Numbered from the stretch's first letter, positions 8,570 through 17,221 are shown. The stretch is 55,155 nucleotides of DNA from Candidatus Zixiibacteriota bacterium (GCA_018820315.1 JAHJOQ010000098.1:1-55155), one strand, 5' to 3'. The notes: generated by a model not told the origin, from the sequence alone. A program made the numbers and translations.

Positions 8570-10180
8570 CTATGAATCCCGCTTCATTACAGTGTCTCTC
8601 AGATAGTGCTCGTCGTCAGTCTCCGGGTAATCGACGTTGTAGTGCAAACCTCTTGATTCCCTGCGACTTATCGCAGACTCGACGATTAAGTGCGCCGAGG
8701 TCACCAGATTCCTCAATTCTATAGCCGTGAAAGAGGGCGGCAGCATGCGGTGAAACTCCTCTGTTTCTTCTGACAGGATTCGGAGTCTTTTCCGCGCTCG
8801 CTGCAGTCGCTCATTCGATCTGACCACGCCGACATAATCCCACATGAGGCGTCGCAATTCGCCGAGGCTGTGCGATATCAGCACCTCTTCATGTTCGCCG
8901 ACCGGGCCGCGTGAATTCGTCCGATAATCGATCACCGAAGATGGGGGGCTGAAAGAACTGATGGATCCGAAGTCTTCAATGGCTGTGTAAGCGGCAAACT
9001 CCGCCGTTACCACTGCTTCGAGAAGCGAGTTGGATGCCAGCCTGTTTGCGCCATGCATACCGGTACATGCAGTTTCACCGACCGTATAGAGATGCTCGAT
9101 ATCAGTTCTTCCCTCAACATCCGTCTGAATTCCTCCACACATGTAATGAGCAGCAGGCACCACCGGAATTGGTGTGCGCGTGATGTCGATTTCGAGTGCG
9201 GAGAGTCTGCTATATATGATGGGGAACCGTCGCATGATGAATGCAGCGTCGATTTCGCTCAGATCGAGGAATACGCATGCGTCCCCGGAGAGCTTCAGCT
9301 CGCGGTCAATCGCCCGCGCAACGACATCTCTCGGTGCGAGGTCTCTTTGCGGGTGATACTTCACCATGAACTCCTCGCCCGATTTCAATTTCAACTTGGC
9401 GCCCTCGCCTCTGACTGCTTCGGAAATCAGGAAGGAATCGCCTTGAGGATGGCAGAGTGATGTCGGGTGGAACTGCATGAATTCCATATTAGCGATCGAC
9501 GCTCCGGCTCTATATGCCATCGCAACACCATCGCCTGTCGCGATGCCTGGATTCGTTGTATGTAAATAGGCCCGTCCAACTCCGCCGGTAGCCAGCAGAG
9601 TAATTGGAGCTACGAATGCTTCCATCTCACCGGAAAGCGCATCGAAAACAGAGCATCCGAAGCATGTGCGTTTACCGGCAGCGGTGTCGACCAGAAGCTC
9701 CGCCGCGAGATGATCTTCGAATATCTCTATATTGGGATTTGCCTTGATTGCAGTGAGCAGTCTTGTCTCGACTTCTCTTCCTGTGTAGTCAGCCGCGTGC
9801 ACAACTCTCTTCTCGGAGTGCCCCCCTTCCTGCCCGGCATCGAGTGAACTCAGAGTCATGTCTCTGCCCGAACGTGAGAAATCGACGCCGAGTTTGAGAA
9901 GCTCTTCGATAGCGTACGGACCGCGCTCGACAATTCTCTTGACTACTCCTTCGTGACAAAGACCTCGTCCTGCCAGCAGAGTATCGTTTATGTGCCTGTC
10001 GAATGAATCCTGTGACTTGATTACCGACGCAATGCCACCCTGAGCGTAGTTGGTATTTGACTCAGAATCCTTCTTCTTGGTGACGATCGCGACTTTGCCC
10101 CTCAGTGCTGCTCTAAGAGCAAACGAAAGCCCGGCTATTCCCGATCCGACAACAAGGAAATCTATCTTATGAACTACCAT
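8570..10180 (-). CDS. nadB: L-aspartate oxidase
   Basis: NadB oxidises L-aspartate to iminoaspartate, the first step of de novo NAD synthesis. The protein has 536 residues, the usual length. The FAD dinucleotide fold is at the N-terminus (FLVVGSGIAGLSFALRA), and the family blocks NYAQGGIA, EGGHSEKRVVHAADYTG, MEFMQFHPTSL, RGEGAKL and ANRLASNSLLEAVV are all present. I start it at ATG 10180, with AGGTG six bases upstream; a GTG three codons earlier is possible. The start overlaps the lpxK end by 14 bases. nadA is not in the window, but nadC is present at 31.2 kb on the other strand. Confidence 0.97.
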   Translation of the reverse strand: MVVHKIDFLVVGSGIAGLSFALRAALRGKVAIVTKKKDSESNTNYAQGGIASVIKSQDSFDRHINDTLLAGRGLCHEGVVKRIVERGPYAIEELLKLGVDFSRSGRDMTLSSLDAGQEGGHSEKRVVHAADYTGREVETRLLTAIKANPNIEIFEDHLAAELLVDTAAGKRTCFGCSVFDALSGEMEAFVAPITLLATGGVGRAYLHTTNPGIATGDGVAMAYRAGASIANMEFMQFHPTSLCHPQGDSFLISEAVRGEGAKLKLKSGEEFMVKYHPQRDLAPRDVVARAIDRELKLSGDACVFLDLSEIDAAFIMRRFPIIYSRLSALEIDITRTPIPVVPAAHYMCGGIQTDVEGRTDIEHLYTVGETACTGMHGANRLASNSLLEAVVTAEFAAYTAIEDFGSISSFSPPSSVIDYRTNSRGPVGEHEEVLISHSLGELRRLMWDYVGVVRSNERLQRARKRLRILSEETEEFHRMLPPSFTAIELRNLVTSAHLIVESAISRRESRGLHYNVDYPETDDEHYLRDTVMKRDS

Positions 10181-11249
10181 TAAAAACACCTACTATTAAG
10201 CTACGCAAAGTATCTTCGTTCTGCGTGATTTCCAAACGAATTTTGTAGCAGTAGACTCGGAATTCGGCGAAATCGAGCGGCTGCAGCTTGACAGCGTCCT
10301 TTTCGGTAACTGCGAACGCCCCGCACTGTCGCGCGCGAGCCTCTCCAACGAGTTCGTCGACATCACTCTGCGTGAACAGATGATGATCTCTGAAGCGCCG
10401 CGTGCAGCCCAGTATTGCACCATCCTTCTCGATCATTTGGAGAAACGACTCCGGGCTGGCTATGGCAGAGAAAGCAAATATAGGTCTCTTTCCGAGATCA
10501 TCTGCGCCGAATTCTTCGCCAGTGTGGATATCGACAAAACTGTCGCACACATAATCGGAACCAAATGCAGGGGTCCCTTCCAGGTCGGCTTGAAGAGATT
10601 CAGATCTTTCAGACTGCGACAGTCTCGATATGATGACCATATCAGCCCGCTTGAGCGAGGATTTCGGCTCTCTGAGATTTCCTGACGGAAGCAGGTATCC
10701 CGATCCATACGGTGCTGTTGCGTCAAGAACGACGATATCAAGGTTTCGCTTGATTTTCAAATGCTGAAAGCCATCATCCAGAATGGCGACATCAAATGTA
10801 TTCGATTTGATGGCATGCTCGAATGCAGCCACTCTGTCCGCTCCCACAGCAATTGTCGCCGAGAGTCGGCCCGCCATCATTCTGACCTCGTCGGATAGGC
10901 GATCCATCGGTACATCATCGTCCGGCCTGACAATGGTGATTGCATTCGACTCGCCGCCGTAGCCTCTTGTGAGAATGACCACTCTCTTGCCGAAAGATGT
11001 GAGATAATCAGCGATGTACATCACCACCGGAGTTTTGCCCGATCCTCCAATGGTGAGACCTCCCACAGATATGACCGGCACGGGCAGTTCTGTCGATTTG
11101 AGTATCCCGAGGCGGTATAACAGTGATCGCAGCCTCGTTCCGATCCGGTAAAGGAATGAGAAGGGGAGAAGCAGCCATGCAGCCAGATTCTCCGCCAGAG
11201 TCCGATCGCGATTTCCCAGGAAGTTCTGCACCGACGCCTGATCAGGCAT
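10167..11249 (-). CDS. lpxK: tetraacyldisaccharide 4'-kinase
   Basis: LpxK phosphorylates the 4' position of the tetraacyldisaccharide lipid A precursor at the inner face of the cytoplasmic membrane. The 360-residue protein has a hydrophobic N-terminal anchor (AWLLLPFSFLYRIG), the unusual P-loop VGGLTIGGSGKTP near residue 63, then RGYGGES, GADRVAAFEHA and LDDGFQHLKIKRNLDIVVLD, all typical of the family. It overlaps waaA by 8 bases upstream and nadB downstream, so it sits inside one transcription unit with its natural partner waaA. Its presence indicates an outer membrane containing lipid A. Confidence 0.96.
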   Translation of the reverse strand: MPDQASVQNFLGNRDRTLAENLAAWLLLPFSFLYRIGTRLRSLLYRLGILKSTELPVPVISVGGLTIGGSGKTPVVMYIADYLTSFGKRVVILTRGYGGESNAITIVRPDDDVPMDRLSDEVRMMAGRLSATIAVGADRVAAFEHAIKSNTFDVAILDDGFQHLKIKRNLDIVVLDATAPYGSGYLLPSGNLREPKSSLKRADMVIISRLSQSERSESLQADLEGTPAFGSDYVCDSFVDIHTGEEFGADDLGKRPIFAFSAIASPESFLQMIEKDGAILGCTRRFRDHHLFTQSDVDELVGEARARQCGAFAVTEKDAVKLQPLDFAEFRVYCYKIRLEITQNEDTLRSLIVGVFNGSS

Positions 11250-12558
11250 TCGTAACTCTCCAGCGTTTGAGTATCTCGCCTACGACAATGTCGATGTCTG
11301 AAGAGAACATCTTCTCGAGCCTCGCAGTTTCCGGCATTGTGAATTCGCCTTTCAGGCAGCGGTCTGCGAAATCGACAAACTCTCTTTCATTGCCGACTTG
11401 GGCCGCAAGATTTTCCGTCAGGCATTTGTCTGCGAGCGAACGGCAGTTGTCCATATACGGTCCGAAACAGGTCGGCACACCGAGCGCAATCGGTTCAAGA
11501 GGATTGTGACCGCCCAGCGGAACAAGACTGCCGCCGACAAATGCACAGACTCCGATCCCATACAGCTTCCAAAGTTCACCGAGCGTATCGAGTATCAACA
11601 CATCGAATTCTGTATGCTCCGACATCTTCATTGCCGTGCGCATCATTGGGATCAGCCCGTTTCGCTTAACTAACTCTGCGATTTCTCCCGCCCGGTCGAG
11701 ATGTCTCGGCGCGAGAATCAGTTTCGCATCGCTGCGCGTAGACTTGATGGTCTTGAATGCTTCAAGAATAATCTCTTCCTCTCCCGGTCGTGTCGATCCG
11801 CAGACGATGATTCTGTCACTCCCAGAGAATCGGTACTCGCCAATGACTGCTTCGCGATCGAATCTCTGAATGCTGGAAAACATCCCCGCTATTTTGATAT
11901 TATCTCCGCTCTTGACAGCTTCGCGTCTGGCGCCGAGTTTCAGATACCGCTCCGCGTCATCGGTCGACTGCGTGTGGATATATTCGATTTGATTCAAGAG
12001 TGGCGCAAATAGAGGCTTTAGAGAGAAGTACTTCGAAAACCCGCTGTCCGAAAGCCGTCCATTTACGACCATCACAGGAATCCCACGGCTGAATGAATTG
12101 CCTATCAGGTTCGGCCACAACTCGGTCTCGGTGAGTATCAGGAGGCCGGGATTGAATTTGCGATATGCACGCGGCACAATGGCCGGGGCATCGAAAGGAA
12201 GGTAGTACAGCTCGATGTCGGGCGCAGCCTCCTCTCTTGCCACTTTCATACCGCGCGGAGTGAACAGCGTCAGCACCAACCGTGAGGTGGCATCGTTCTC
12301 TCTGATCTTCTCAAGCAGCAGCAGTGCAGCCTTGACCTCTCCTACAGATGATGCGTGAATCCAGATCGACCGTATGCCGGATGAGTCTCTCGTGCCGGAT
12401 CGATAAAGTCCCAAAAAGTTCAGATATGATCTGTCGGAGATTATTGCTTTGCACATCAAGTATGGAGCGGCCATCAGCGCAAGCAGATAGGACAATACAT
12501 CGTACAGGAATCGCAATTGACCAGCCTTTCGTATCAGGCTCAGCAAGAGAGACGACAT
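11242..12558 (-). CDS. waaA: 3-deoxy-D-manno-octulosonic acid (Kdo) transferase
   Basis: WaaA/KdtA moves Kdo from CMP-Kdo to the lipid A precursor. Family blocks include the N-terminal membrane anchor (FLYDVLSYLLALMAAPYL), WIHASSVGEVKAA, the LVLTLFTPRGMKVA segment, LTETELWPNL, VNGRLSD, VCGSTRPGEEEI, LAPRHLDRAGEI and the sugar-nucleotide site GGSLVPLGGHNPLEP. The start is uncertain: the open frame extends to 12642, and ATG 12615 and ATG 12558 are both possible, neither with a clear ribosome binding site. I chose 12558 (438 residues) because it leaves a family-like N-terminus. It is first in the minus-strand run and overlaps lpxK. Confidence 0.93.
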   Translation of the reverse strand: MSSLLLSLIRKAGQLRFLYDVLSYLLALMAAPYLMCKAIISDRSYLNFLGLYRSGTRDSSGIRSIWIHASSVGEVKAALLLLEKIRENDATSRLVLTLFTPRGMKVAREEAAPDIELYYLPFDAPAIVPRAYRKFNPGLLILTETELWPNLIGNSFSRGIPVMVVNGRLSDSGFSKYFSLKPLFAPLLNQIEYIHTQSTDDAERYLKLGARREAVKSGDNIKIAGMFSSIQRFDREAVIGEYRFSGSDRIIVCGSTRPGEEEIILEAFKTIKSTRSDAKLILAPRHLDRAGEIAELVKRNGLIPMMRTAMKMSEHTEFDVLILDTLGELWKLYGIGVCAFVGGSLVPLGGHNPLEPIALGVPTCFGPYMDNCRSLADKCLTENLAAQVGNEREFVDFADRCLKGEFTMPETARLEKMFSSDIDIVVGEILKRWRVTNA

Positions 12559-12635
12559 CGCTCGCTGAACATGCATGAGATACAGACCGGAATATAGCGA
12601 AATAGATTTTTTCATGCAAACATGCAAAAAGTGAC

Positions 12636-12664
12636 TTGACAAACGATCATTCGACAGTTATAAT
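12636..12664 (+). promoter_or_regulatory. perfect consensus sigma70-type promoter facing a gene-free region
   Basis: TTGACA (12636-12641), exactly 17 bases, then TATAAT (12659-12664): every consensus position matches. Transcription would start near 12671 on the plus strand, away from waaA and into about 1.1 kb with no protein gene. Such a strong promoter before non-coding sequence suggests an RNA gene or a long leader. Confidence 0.65.
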
Positions 12665-13260
12665 GAAATTGCTTGAAAGGAGCATCTGCATACTATCTTC
12701 ATTGCTACTGTTTGTAAACTAACTCTCGTTCTCAGCATAGGATGATATCAGCTTTATAACTTTCTTGTTACCGTTTTTACATGCGTTAACCCCAAGCTTC
12801 GGCAATCGTGCGTCGAAGGTAAGGACGGTAAGCTCTCACGACCCCCTTGATACTGTGCTCTAAATTCTTGAACTCATTGTTCTAACAGGCATATGCCGGA
12901 TTGGAGACAGTGCAACCTACCAAAGCGCTACAGAATTAGTAAGACATAACCTGACTCGGGATATTCATCCTGGGACGAAAGAGTCTTATAAGGAACTGTT
13001 ACCGCCGAGCTTTAGAAGCTGAAGAGTGTTGTCCGAGGATGGACGGCATAAACGTCTAATGTGAATCCTGTTACGCAGTGCAGACTGCGGGACGGGAGGG
13101 AGGTGGTAATAGCAAGCCGCATAACCTTCAAGCACCAGTTTCACCGTGGTTTGAACGTTGAGGGGGGATCTATTCGAGTCGGACTCGCTCTTCGTCAGAC
13201 CTGTGTAGGGATACACGGCATTTGACTGAGTGAGTTTTGGCAGCTCTGTCCGTGAGACCG

Positions 13261-13291
13261 GGCACGTTCGGCCAGCTCTGCCGGACGTGCC
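13261..13291 (+). other. strong 12-bp stem-loop
   Basis: GGCACGT (13261-13267) pairs perfectly with ACGTGCC (13285-13291). The stem continues inward with one T-G wobble and then CGGC/GCCG, closing a seven-base loop at 13273-13279. No T run follows, so it is not a simple terminator. A separate perfect 14-base palindrome (TGGAATCGATTCCA) follows at 13296-13309. Confidence 0.7.
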
Positions 13292-13404
13292 TGGATGGAA
13301 TCGATTCCACAACGTCACGTCGGAAATTGATCCTCAAACCACGGAGTATGCGCAAATCAATTATCTCAGAATCCGGTTTCATCGCCGGAACGGCACAGCA
13401 AAAT

Positions 13405-13474
13405 AAGCCCCGTTGCGGTAGCGTTCCGCGACACAGTACCACGGGGGGCAGAGCGATCTGCCCCCTGGGGGCTT
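13405..13474 (+). other. predicted three-way-junction RNA fold
   Basis: An outer helix AAGCCCC/GGGGCTT (13405-13411 with 13468-13474) encloses two hairpins. The first is GTTGCGG/CCGCGAC (13412-13418 with 13426-13432, one wobble). The second is a perfect nine-pair stem GGGGGCAGA/TCTGCCCCC (13444-13452 with 13457-13465) closed by a GCGA tetraloop of the GNRA class. No T tract follows. The nested, fully paired arrangement is what a functional RNA domain looks like. Confidence 0.6.
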
Positions 13475-13643
13475 CGAAAGAAATCAATTAATTCTCTCCC
13501 TCAGATTGCCGGTTGCAGGTTAGTTGGTTCTGCAGCCGGCTTCTCCGTTTGGGGGGCTAAGGTATTCCATTCATAGATTCCTAATGATTGCCAAAGGTAG
13601 CAACACAGCACATTGACTAGTCGTCCAGCACTGATGTTTTCAT

Positions 13644-13672
13644 TTGACAAGCTATCATCGGAGAAGTATTGT
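13644..13672 (+). promoter_or_regulatory. possible promoter of the ATPase-TOPRIM module
   Basis: TTGACA (13644-13649) is a full consensus -35 box. TATTGT (13667-13672, 4 of 6) lies 17 bases downstream. The start point would be near 13679, giving a leader of about 115 bases that includes the hairpin at 13736-13768. Confidence 0.45.
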
Positions 13673-13735
13673 GTGATCAAGAAGGACGTTGAATCATACT
13701 TAGGTAAAGAAGAGCGGGAAATACCCCGATACTTG

Positions 13736-13768
13736 GTGTGTGGTCCAATCCAAGCAAGGTCCACACAC
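13736..13768 (+). promoter_or_regulatory. leader hairpin just upstream of the ATPase ribosome binding site
   Basis: GTGTGTGG (13736-13743) pairs with CCACACAC (13761-13768), with a further CC/GG pair inside after a T-T mismatch. The stem ends 13 bases before the GGGAGG ribosome binding site at 13782-13787, so it could affect expression of the module or mark the operator of a regulator. Confidence 0.45.
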
Positions 13769-13793
13769 ACTGAAGTTCCGCGGGAGGCAAAGC

Positions 13794-14972
13794 ATGTTGC
13801 AAGAGATCAAAATAGACAATTTCATGTCTTTGATTAATGTGGTTTTCGAGCCTAAAGATGCAAACCTCGTCGTTGGAGTGAACAATGCAGGCAAGACTAA
13901 TCTGACCAGAGCCCTGATGTTTCTCTCTTCGACCGCTTGGCGCCCTCTGGATGAATGTGCTCAGTTCATTGGGATTCCGATTCAGTATATCCGAAATGTC
14001 TATTACAAGAAGCAAACGGTAGACATTTCTGTTAAGGCCACCGTTCCATTCGAGGACCATACTGCTGGCTTCGCGTACTCCCTTCGAATATCATTCACAA
14101 ATCGCACTACTCCGGTACTAGAGATGGAGGTTGACTCCGAGTCTCTCATCATCGATGCTCCGGGATTTGAGAGTGTCGAGCTTCTAAACAACACACGTGA
14201 AGGTGTGTCCCTTCTCAACGAAATTGATCATCTTAAAGGAGAAACCAAATACGTCAAGACCTTTGCACCTCGCAATACTACAATGTTGCATCGACTCTAT
14301 GACTTAGAGACAAACAAAAGATCTAATTGCTTCAAACGCTACCTGCAATTCTGGCAATCGTACGAACTCGATCAATCAGCGCTGCGAGGGGGCAACTACA
14401 TCCCTAACGACTTCCTTCTTAACCATACTGGCGGGAATTTGGCGTCAGTCATATACCATTTGAAGAAAAGCAATGAGCAGTCATATAGAGTGCTCCTTGA
14501 TTGCGTGAAAATGATGGAACCAGATCTTGAGTATATAAACTTCTTCGGTGGTGACGATCAACGTAATGTCGCAATGAGCTTTGACTATAAATCACAGGTG
14601 AGGCTGCCAGGCTGGACAGCCTCAAGTGGCACACTTCGATTCCTGGCTCTGGCATATGTCTTGCTTGCTCAACCGTTGCTTCAATCTCGACCATTGATCA
14701 TGGTCGAAGAACCGGAAAACGGCATCTATGTTGGTCTTCTTAAAGAGATACTTAGTATGGCTTTAGAGGGGGGCGGGCCAAGACCTCAACTACTATTCAC
14801 TTCTCATTCTCCCTATTTCGTCGATCTTTTTGACAAAAGACTGGACAGCGTCTTTGTCATGAAGAGGGACGAATATGCATCCAAAATCTCTCGCATAGAT
14901 GCTGCGGAGGCCGAGAATCGACTGAAAGAATATCCTTTGGGCGAGCAGCACTTTTGGGAAATGCTGACATGA
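13794..14972 (+). CDS. OLD/AAA15-type ATPase of a putative two-gene defence module
   Basis: This 392-residue protein is an SMC/ABC-like ATPase of the OLD/AAA15 group. The Walker A is GVNNAGKTN at residues 28-36, directly after the EIKIDNFMSL opening typical of such ATPases. Near the end come the signature-like GWTASSGTLRFLALA, Walker B LIMVEEPENGIY and the switch LFTSHSPYFVDLFD. No nuclease domain is fused to it; the next gene supplies a TOPRIM-like protein. The start is ATG 13794, six bases after GGGAGG, rather than an upstream in-frame codon. The gene pair has the layout of PARIS or split-OLD systems, in which the ATPase senses infection and releases or activates the nuclease, but membership is not proven. 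Confidence 0.85.
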   Translation: MLQEIKIDNFMSLINVVFEPKDANLVVGVNNAGKTNLTRALMFLSSTAWRPLDECAQFIGIPIQYIRNVYYKKQTVDISVKATVPFEDHTAGFAYSLRISFTNRTTPVLEMEVDSESLIIDAPGFESVELLNNTREGVSLLNEIDHLKGETKYVKTFAPRNTTMLHRLYDLETNKRSNCFKRYLQFWQSYELDQSALRGGNYIPNDFLLNHTGGNLASVIYHLKKSNEQSYRVLLDCVKMMEPDLEYINFFGGDDQRNVAMSFDYKSQVRLPGWTASSGTLRFLALAYVLLAQPLLQSRPLIMVEEPENGIYVGLLKEILSMALEGGGPRPQLLFTSHSPYFVDLFDKRLDSVFVMKRDEYASKISRIDAAEAENRLKEYPLGEQHFWEMLT

Positions 14973-15538
14973 AGATCGGGTACTGCGGGGAAGGGAATGC
15001 CGACGAGGCATTTCTCAAAGGACTCGCTCATCGTTTGTGCCCAGACGCGGAGCTGGAAAGGGGTTCGTTTCGCGGCACCGCGTTGGTGTCGGAGCGACAG
15101 CAATTCAAGAAGACTCTGAAGGTTCTTTGTGATATCAAATGCTGCAAGTATGTGGTTATGCTTAAAGACTGCGACAAGGGCAAGTGGAGAGAAGTAAAGA
15201 AGCAATTCAGTATCCATATTGATTCTGAGTACGAACATATGGTTGTCATTGGAATAGCAGACAGGAATCTGGAATGTTGGCTGGCGCTTGATCGTCCGGC
15301 TCTGGCAGCGGAACTTGGTTGCCAGGAGTCAGAAATACCAGTCAACAACCCTTCTAGCTTTGTCAAGAGCCGATTCGGAGTCCGATCAAGATGTCGCATC
15401 GAAGAATTTGTTAAGAGCAGCGCGCCGCTCAAGAACTGGGTCCAGAAGGGTGACTCGTTCAAGGATTTCTGGGAGCAGATCAGAGACTTTGGAAAGCCCG
15501 AGGACTGTGGAATTGTAGCCCGGATGGATTCCGACTGA
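14969..15538 (+). CDS. TOPRIM / DUF4276-like protein, putative effector of the module
   Basis: This 189-residue protein starts at ATG 14969, overlapping the ATPase stop in an ATGA arrangement, so the two are translationally coupled. It has TOPRIM-like acidic positions: Glu8 in YCGEGNADEAFL, and Asp67 and Asp69 in VVMLKDCDKG. It also has an ADRNLECWLALD segment resembling the E-W-L block of DUF4276 proteins. TOPRIM proteins paired with OLD-type ATPases are usually Mg-dependent nucleases (AriB of PARIS is one example), so a toxin or nuclease role is inferred. The C-terminal third is basic and unfamiliar. No terminator is evident after it, and the DASS transporter is convergent. Confidence 0.7.
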   Translation: MKIGYCGEGNADEAFLKGLAHRLCPDAELERGSFRGTALVSERQQFKKTLKVLCDIKCCKYVVMLKDCDKGKWREVKKQFSIHIDSEYEHMVVIGIADRNLECWLALDRPALAAELGCQESEIPVNNPSSFVKSRFGVRSRCRIEEFVKSSAPLKNWVQKGDSFKDFWEQIRDFGKPEDCGIVARMDSD

Positions 15539-15582
15539 TCAGTCACTGGCCAAGTCACCGGGGTCTTCTGTAGCACGTCCGG

Positions 15583-17115
15583 TTAACCAGCCCAATCAGG
15601 CATCAGACTTAGATCGATATTGAAGACCGCGAGGCCGATCAGGTAGATGAATGCGGTGATCAGCACTACGCCGATGAGATTCATGATTATTCCGACTCGC
15701 ATCATGTCCCCCATCGTCACTTCGCCACTGCCGAAAATAATCGCGTTCGGAGGTGTTGCCACCGGCAGCATGAAAGCGCACGATGCCGACAGCGTAGCCG
15801 GAATCATCAGCAGCAACGGATTCACTTTGATAGCTACTGCCAAAGATCCGAGCAATGGCAGGACAATCTGCGTAGTTGCGGTGTTTGATGTCAATTCCGT
15901 GAGGAATGTCAGCATGGTCGATACAGATGCGACCATGAAGACAGGGGAGACTCCGCCGAGGATAGCCAGATGATGAGCGATCCATGCCGAAAGCCCCGAT
16001 TCCAAGAAACCGGCCGCGAGCGCAAATCCTCCACCGAACAGAATCACAATTCCCCAGTGCAATTTTGTGGCTGTCTCCCAGGTCATCAGCCTCTCGTGCC
16101 GCCTTGAACGAGACGGGATAACAAACAGCAAAAGAGCAATCGCAATCGCTATCGTACCGTCATCGATCATATGACGTTCCGGCAGAATGGCCGACCATCC
16201 CGGTATTGTTAACCAGCCGAGGTCGATCTTCTGTCTGAATATCCACAGCAGGGCAAGAATCACAAATAGTGACATGACGACTTTCTCCTCGTATGACATC
16301 TTCCGAAGCCGTCTGTACTCGTCGCGGAAGAGATCGACGTCGACAGGTATCGGATGCTTTGTTGATGCGAACATCCGCGTGAGAAGAAACCATGCCACCA
16401 CGAGGAACAGGGTGGATGACGGTAGACCGAATGTGAACCAGCCGGCGAATGTAATTTCGGGCGCAGCGGGAAATGTGGTCGCGAATATCTTGCTGAAAGC
16501 GAGATTCGGTGGAGTGCCGATGAGAGTCGCCATGCCACCGATCGATGCTGCGTAAGCTATTCCGATTAGAAGCCCAACCGAAAAGCGGCGGACGTCAGCA
16601 TCTGGTGCAGCCTCTCTCAGCTTGAAAATGATCGCCATGGCAATCGGCACCATCATCATCGTGGTCGCGGTGTTGGAAATCCACATCGACAGAAACGCTG
16701 TCGCTACCATGAATCCGAGAATTACCCGTCTTGGACTTGATCCTATCAGCAGCATGATTCTCAGCGCGATTCTGCGGTGCAGATTCCATCTCTGCATCGC
16801 CAGCGCCATGATGAAACCGCCGATGAAGAGGAAGATGACATGATTAAAATACGTAGCAGCAACTGCCTTGCCGCTCATGATTCCAAGCAGAGGGAAAAGT
16901 GCCACCGGCAAGAGTGCAGTAGCAGGAATCGGTATTGCTTCGGTGATCCACCAGATAGCCATCAGCAGTGCGACTGCTGCGGCACGTGTCACCAACGGGT
17001 TCTGATGATCGAGATCGAAGAAAAGCAGTATTGCGAGACCAGCAACAGGTCCCGCAATCAGCCCGATGGTCTTCTTGAGACTTCGCTGGGTCGAGTTGTA
17101 ATCGTCTGCAATCAC
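15583..17115 (-). CDS. DASS-family (SLC13) sodium:dicarboxylate/sulfate symporter
   Basis: This 510-residue integral membrane protein belongs to the divalent anion:Na+ symporter family, which carries C4-dicarboxylates, citrate, sulfate or phosphate into the cell with sodium. The two family-defining SNT motifs, which bind substrate and sodium, are both present as SNTATTMMMVP near residue 145 and SNTATTQIVLP near residue 415. ITEAIPIPATALLP and GTPPNLAFSK are also typical. About 12 hydrophobic segments are visible. The substrate cannot be told from sequence; a dicarboxylate would suit the sucCD neighbourhood. It is a single gene, convergent with the ATPase/TOPRIM module. Confidence 0.9.
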   Translation of the reverse strand: MIADDYNSTQRSLKKTIGLIAGPVAGLAILLFFDLDHQNPLVTRAAAVALLMAIWWITEAIPIPATALLPVALFPLLGIMSGKAVAATYFNHVIFLFIGGFIMALAMQRWNLHRRIALRIMLLIGSSPRRVILGFMVATAFLSMWISNTATTMMMVPIAMAIIFKLREAAPDADVRRFSVGLLIGIAYAASIGGMATLIGTPPNLAFSKIFATTFPAAPEITFAGWFTFGLPSSTLFLVVAWFLLTRMFASTKHPIPVDVDLFRDEYRRLRKMSYEEKVVMSLFVILALLWIFRQKIDLGWLTIPGWSAILPERHMIDDGTIAIAIALLLFVIPSRSRRHERLMTWETATKLHWGIVILFGGGFALAAGFLESGLSAWIAHHLAILGGVSPVFMVASVSTMLTFLTELTSNTATTQIVLPLLGSLAVAIKVNPLLLMIPATLSASCAFMLPVATPPNAIIFGSGEVTMGDMMRVGIIMNLIGVVLITAFIYLIGLAVFNIDLSLMPDWAG

Positions 17116-17221
17116 GGCATATGAATTATATATCTGTCAAACGTCTGGCGCCAAGTTTTTATTGGTCCCATAGAGCTATCGTTTGCTGTAATCAGATGAT
17201 TGAGAGTGTGGTGATCTGTGT

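Larger units (their letters stand above)
12665..13500 (+). ncRNA. candidate long structured RNA or long untranslated leader
   Basis: No credible coding frame exists here on either strand, yet the plus strand starts at a consensus promoter and is rich in perfect local folds. These include CGAGT/ACTCG at 13175-13187, GTGTA/TACAC closed by a GGGA loop at 13203-13216, a 12-base-pair stem at 13261-13291, a 14-base perfect palindrome at 13296-13309 and a three-way junction at 13405-13474. I do not recognise a known family: the conserved cores of RNase P RNA, tmRNA and 6S RNA were not found, and I could not identify a group II intron domain V. A decayed mobile element is an alternative. The boundaries are guesses. 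Confidence 0.4.

Noticed and set aside
12663-12722. A 19-codon frame starting ATG with a signal-peptide-like composition
   Set aside because: Its ATG overlaps the -10 box of the consensus promoter, so it could not be translated from that transcript, and it has no ribosome binding site.
12986-13318. A 110-codon minus-strand frame in the gene-free region
   Set aside because: It has no ribosome binding site and no recognisable motif, and it overlaps several palindromic RNA-like folds.
12665-13320. Group II intron or RNase P/tmRNA/6S RNA
   Set aside because: I looked for a domain V-like motif, the RNase P and tmRNA conserved cores and a 6S-like open bubble. None could be found by eye, so no named family is claimed.
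13794-15538. Retron, Gabija or Septu assignment for the ATPase module
   Set aside because: There is no reverse transcriptase, no UvrD-like helicase and no HNH partner next to it. Only a general OLD/PARIS-like layout is supported.
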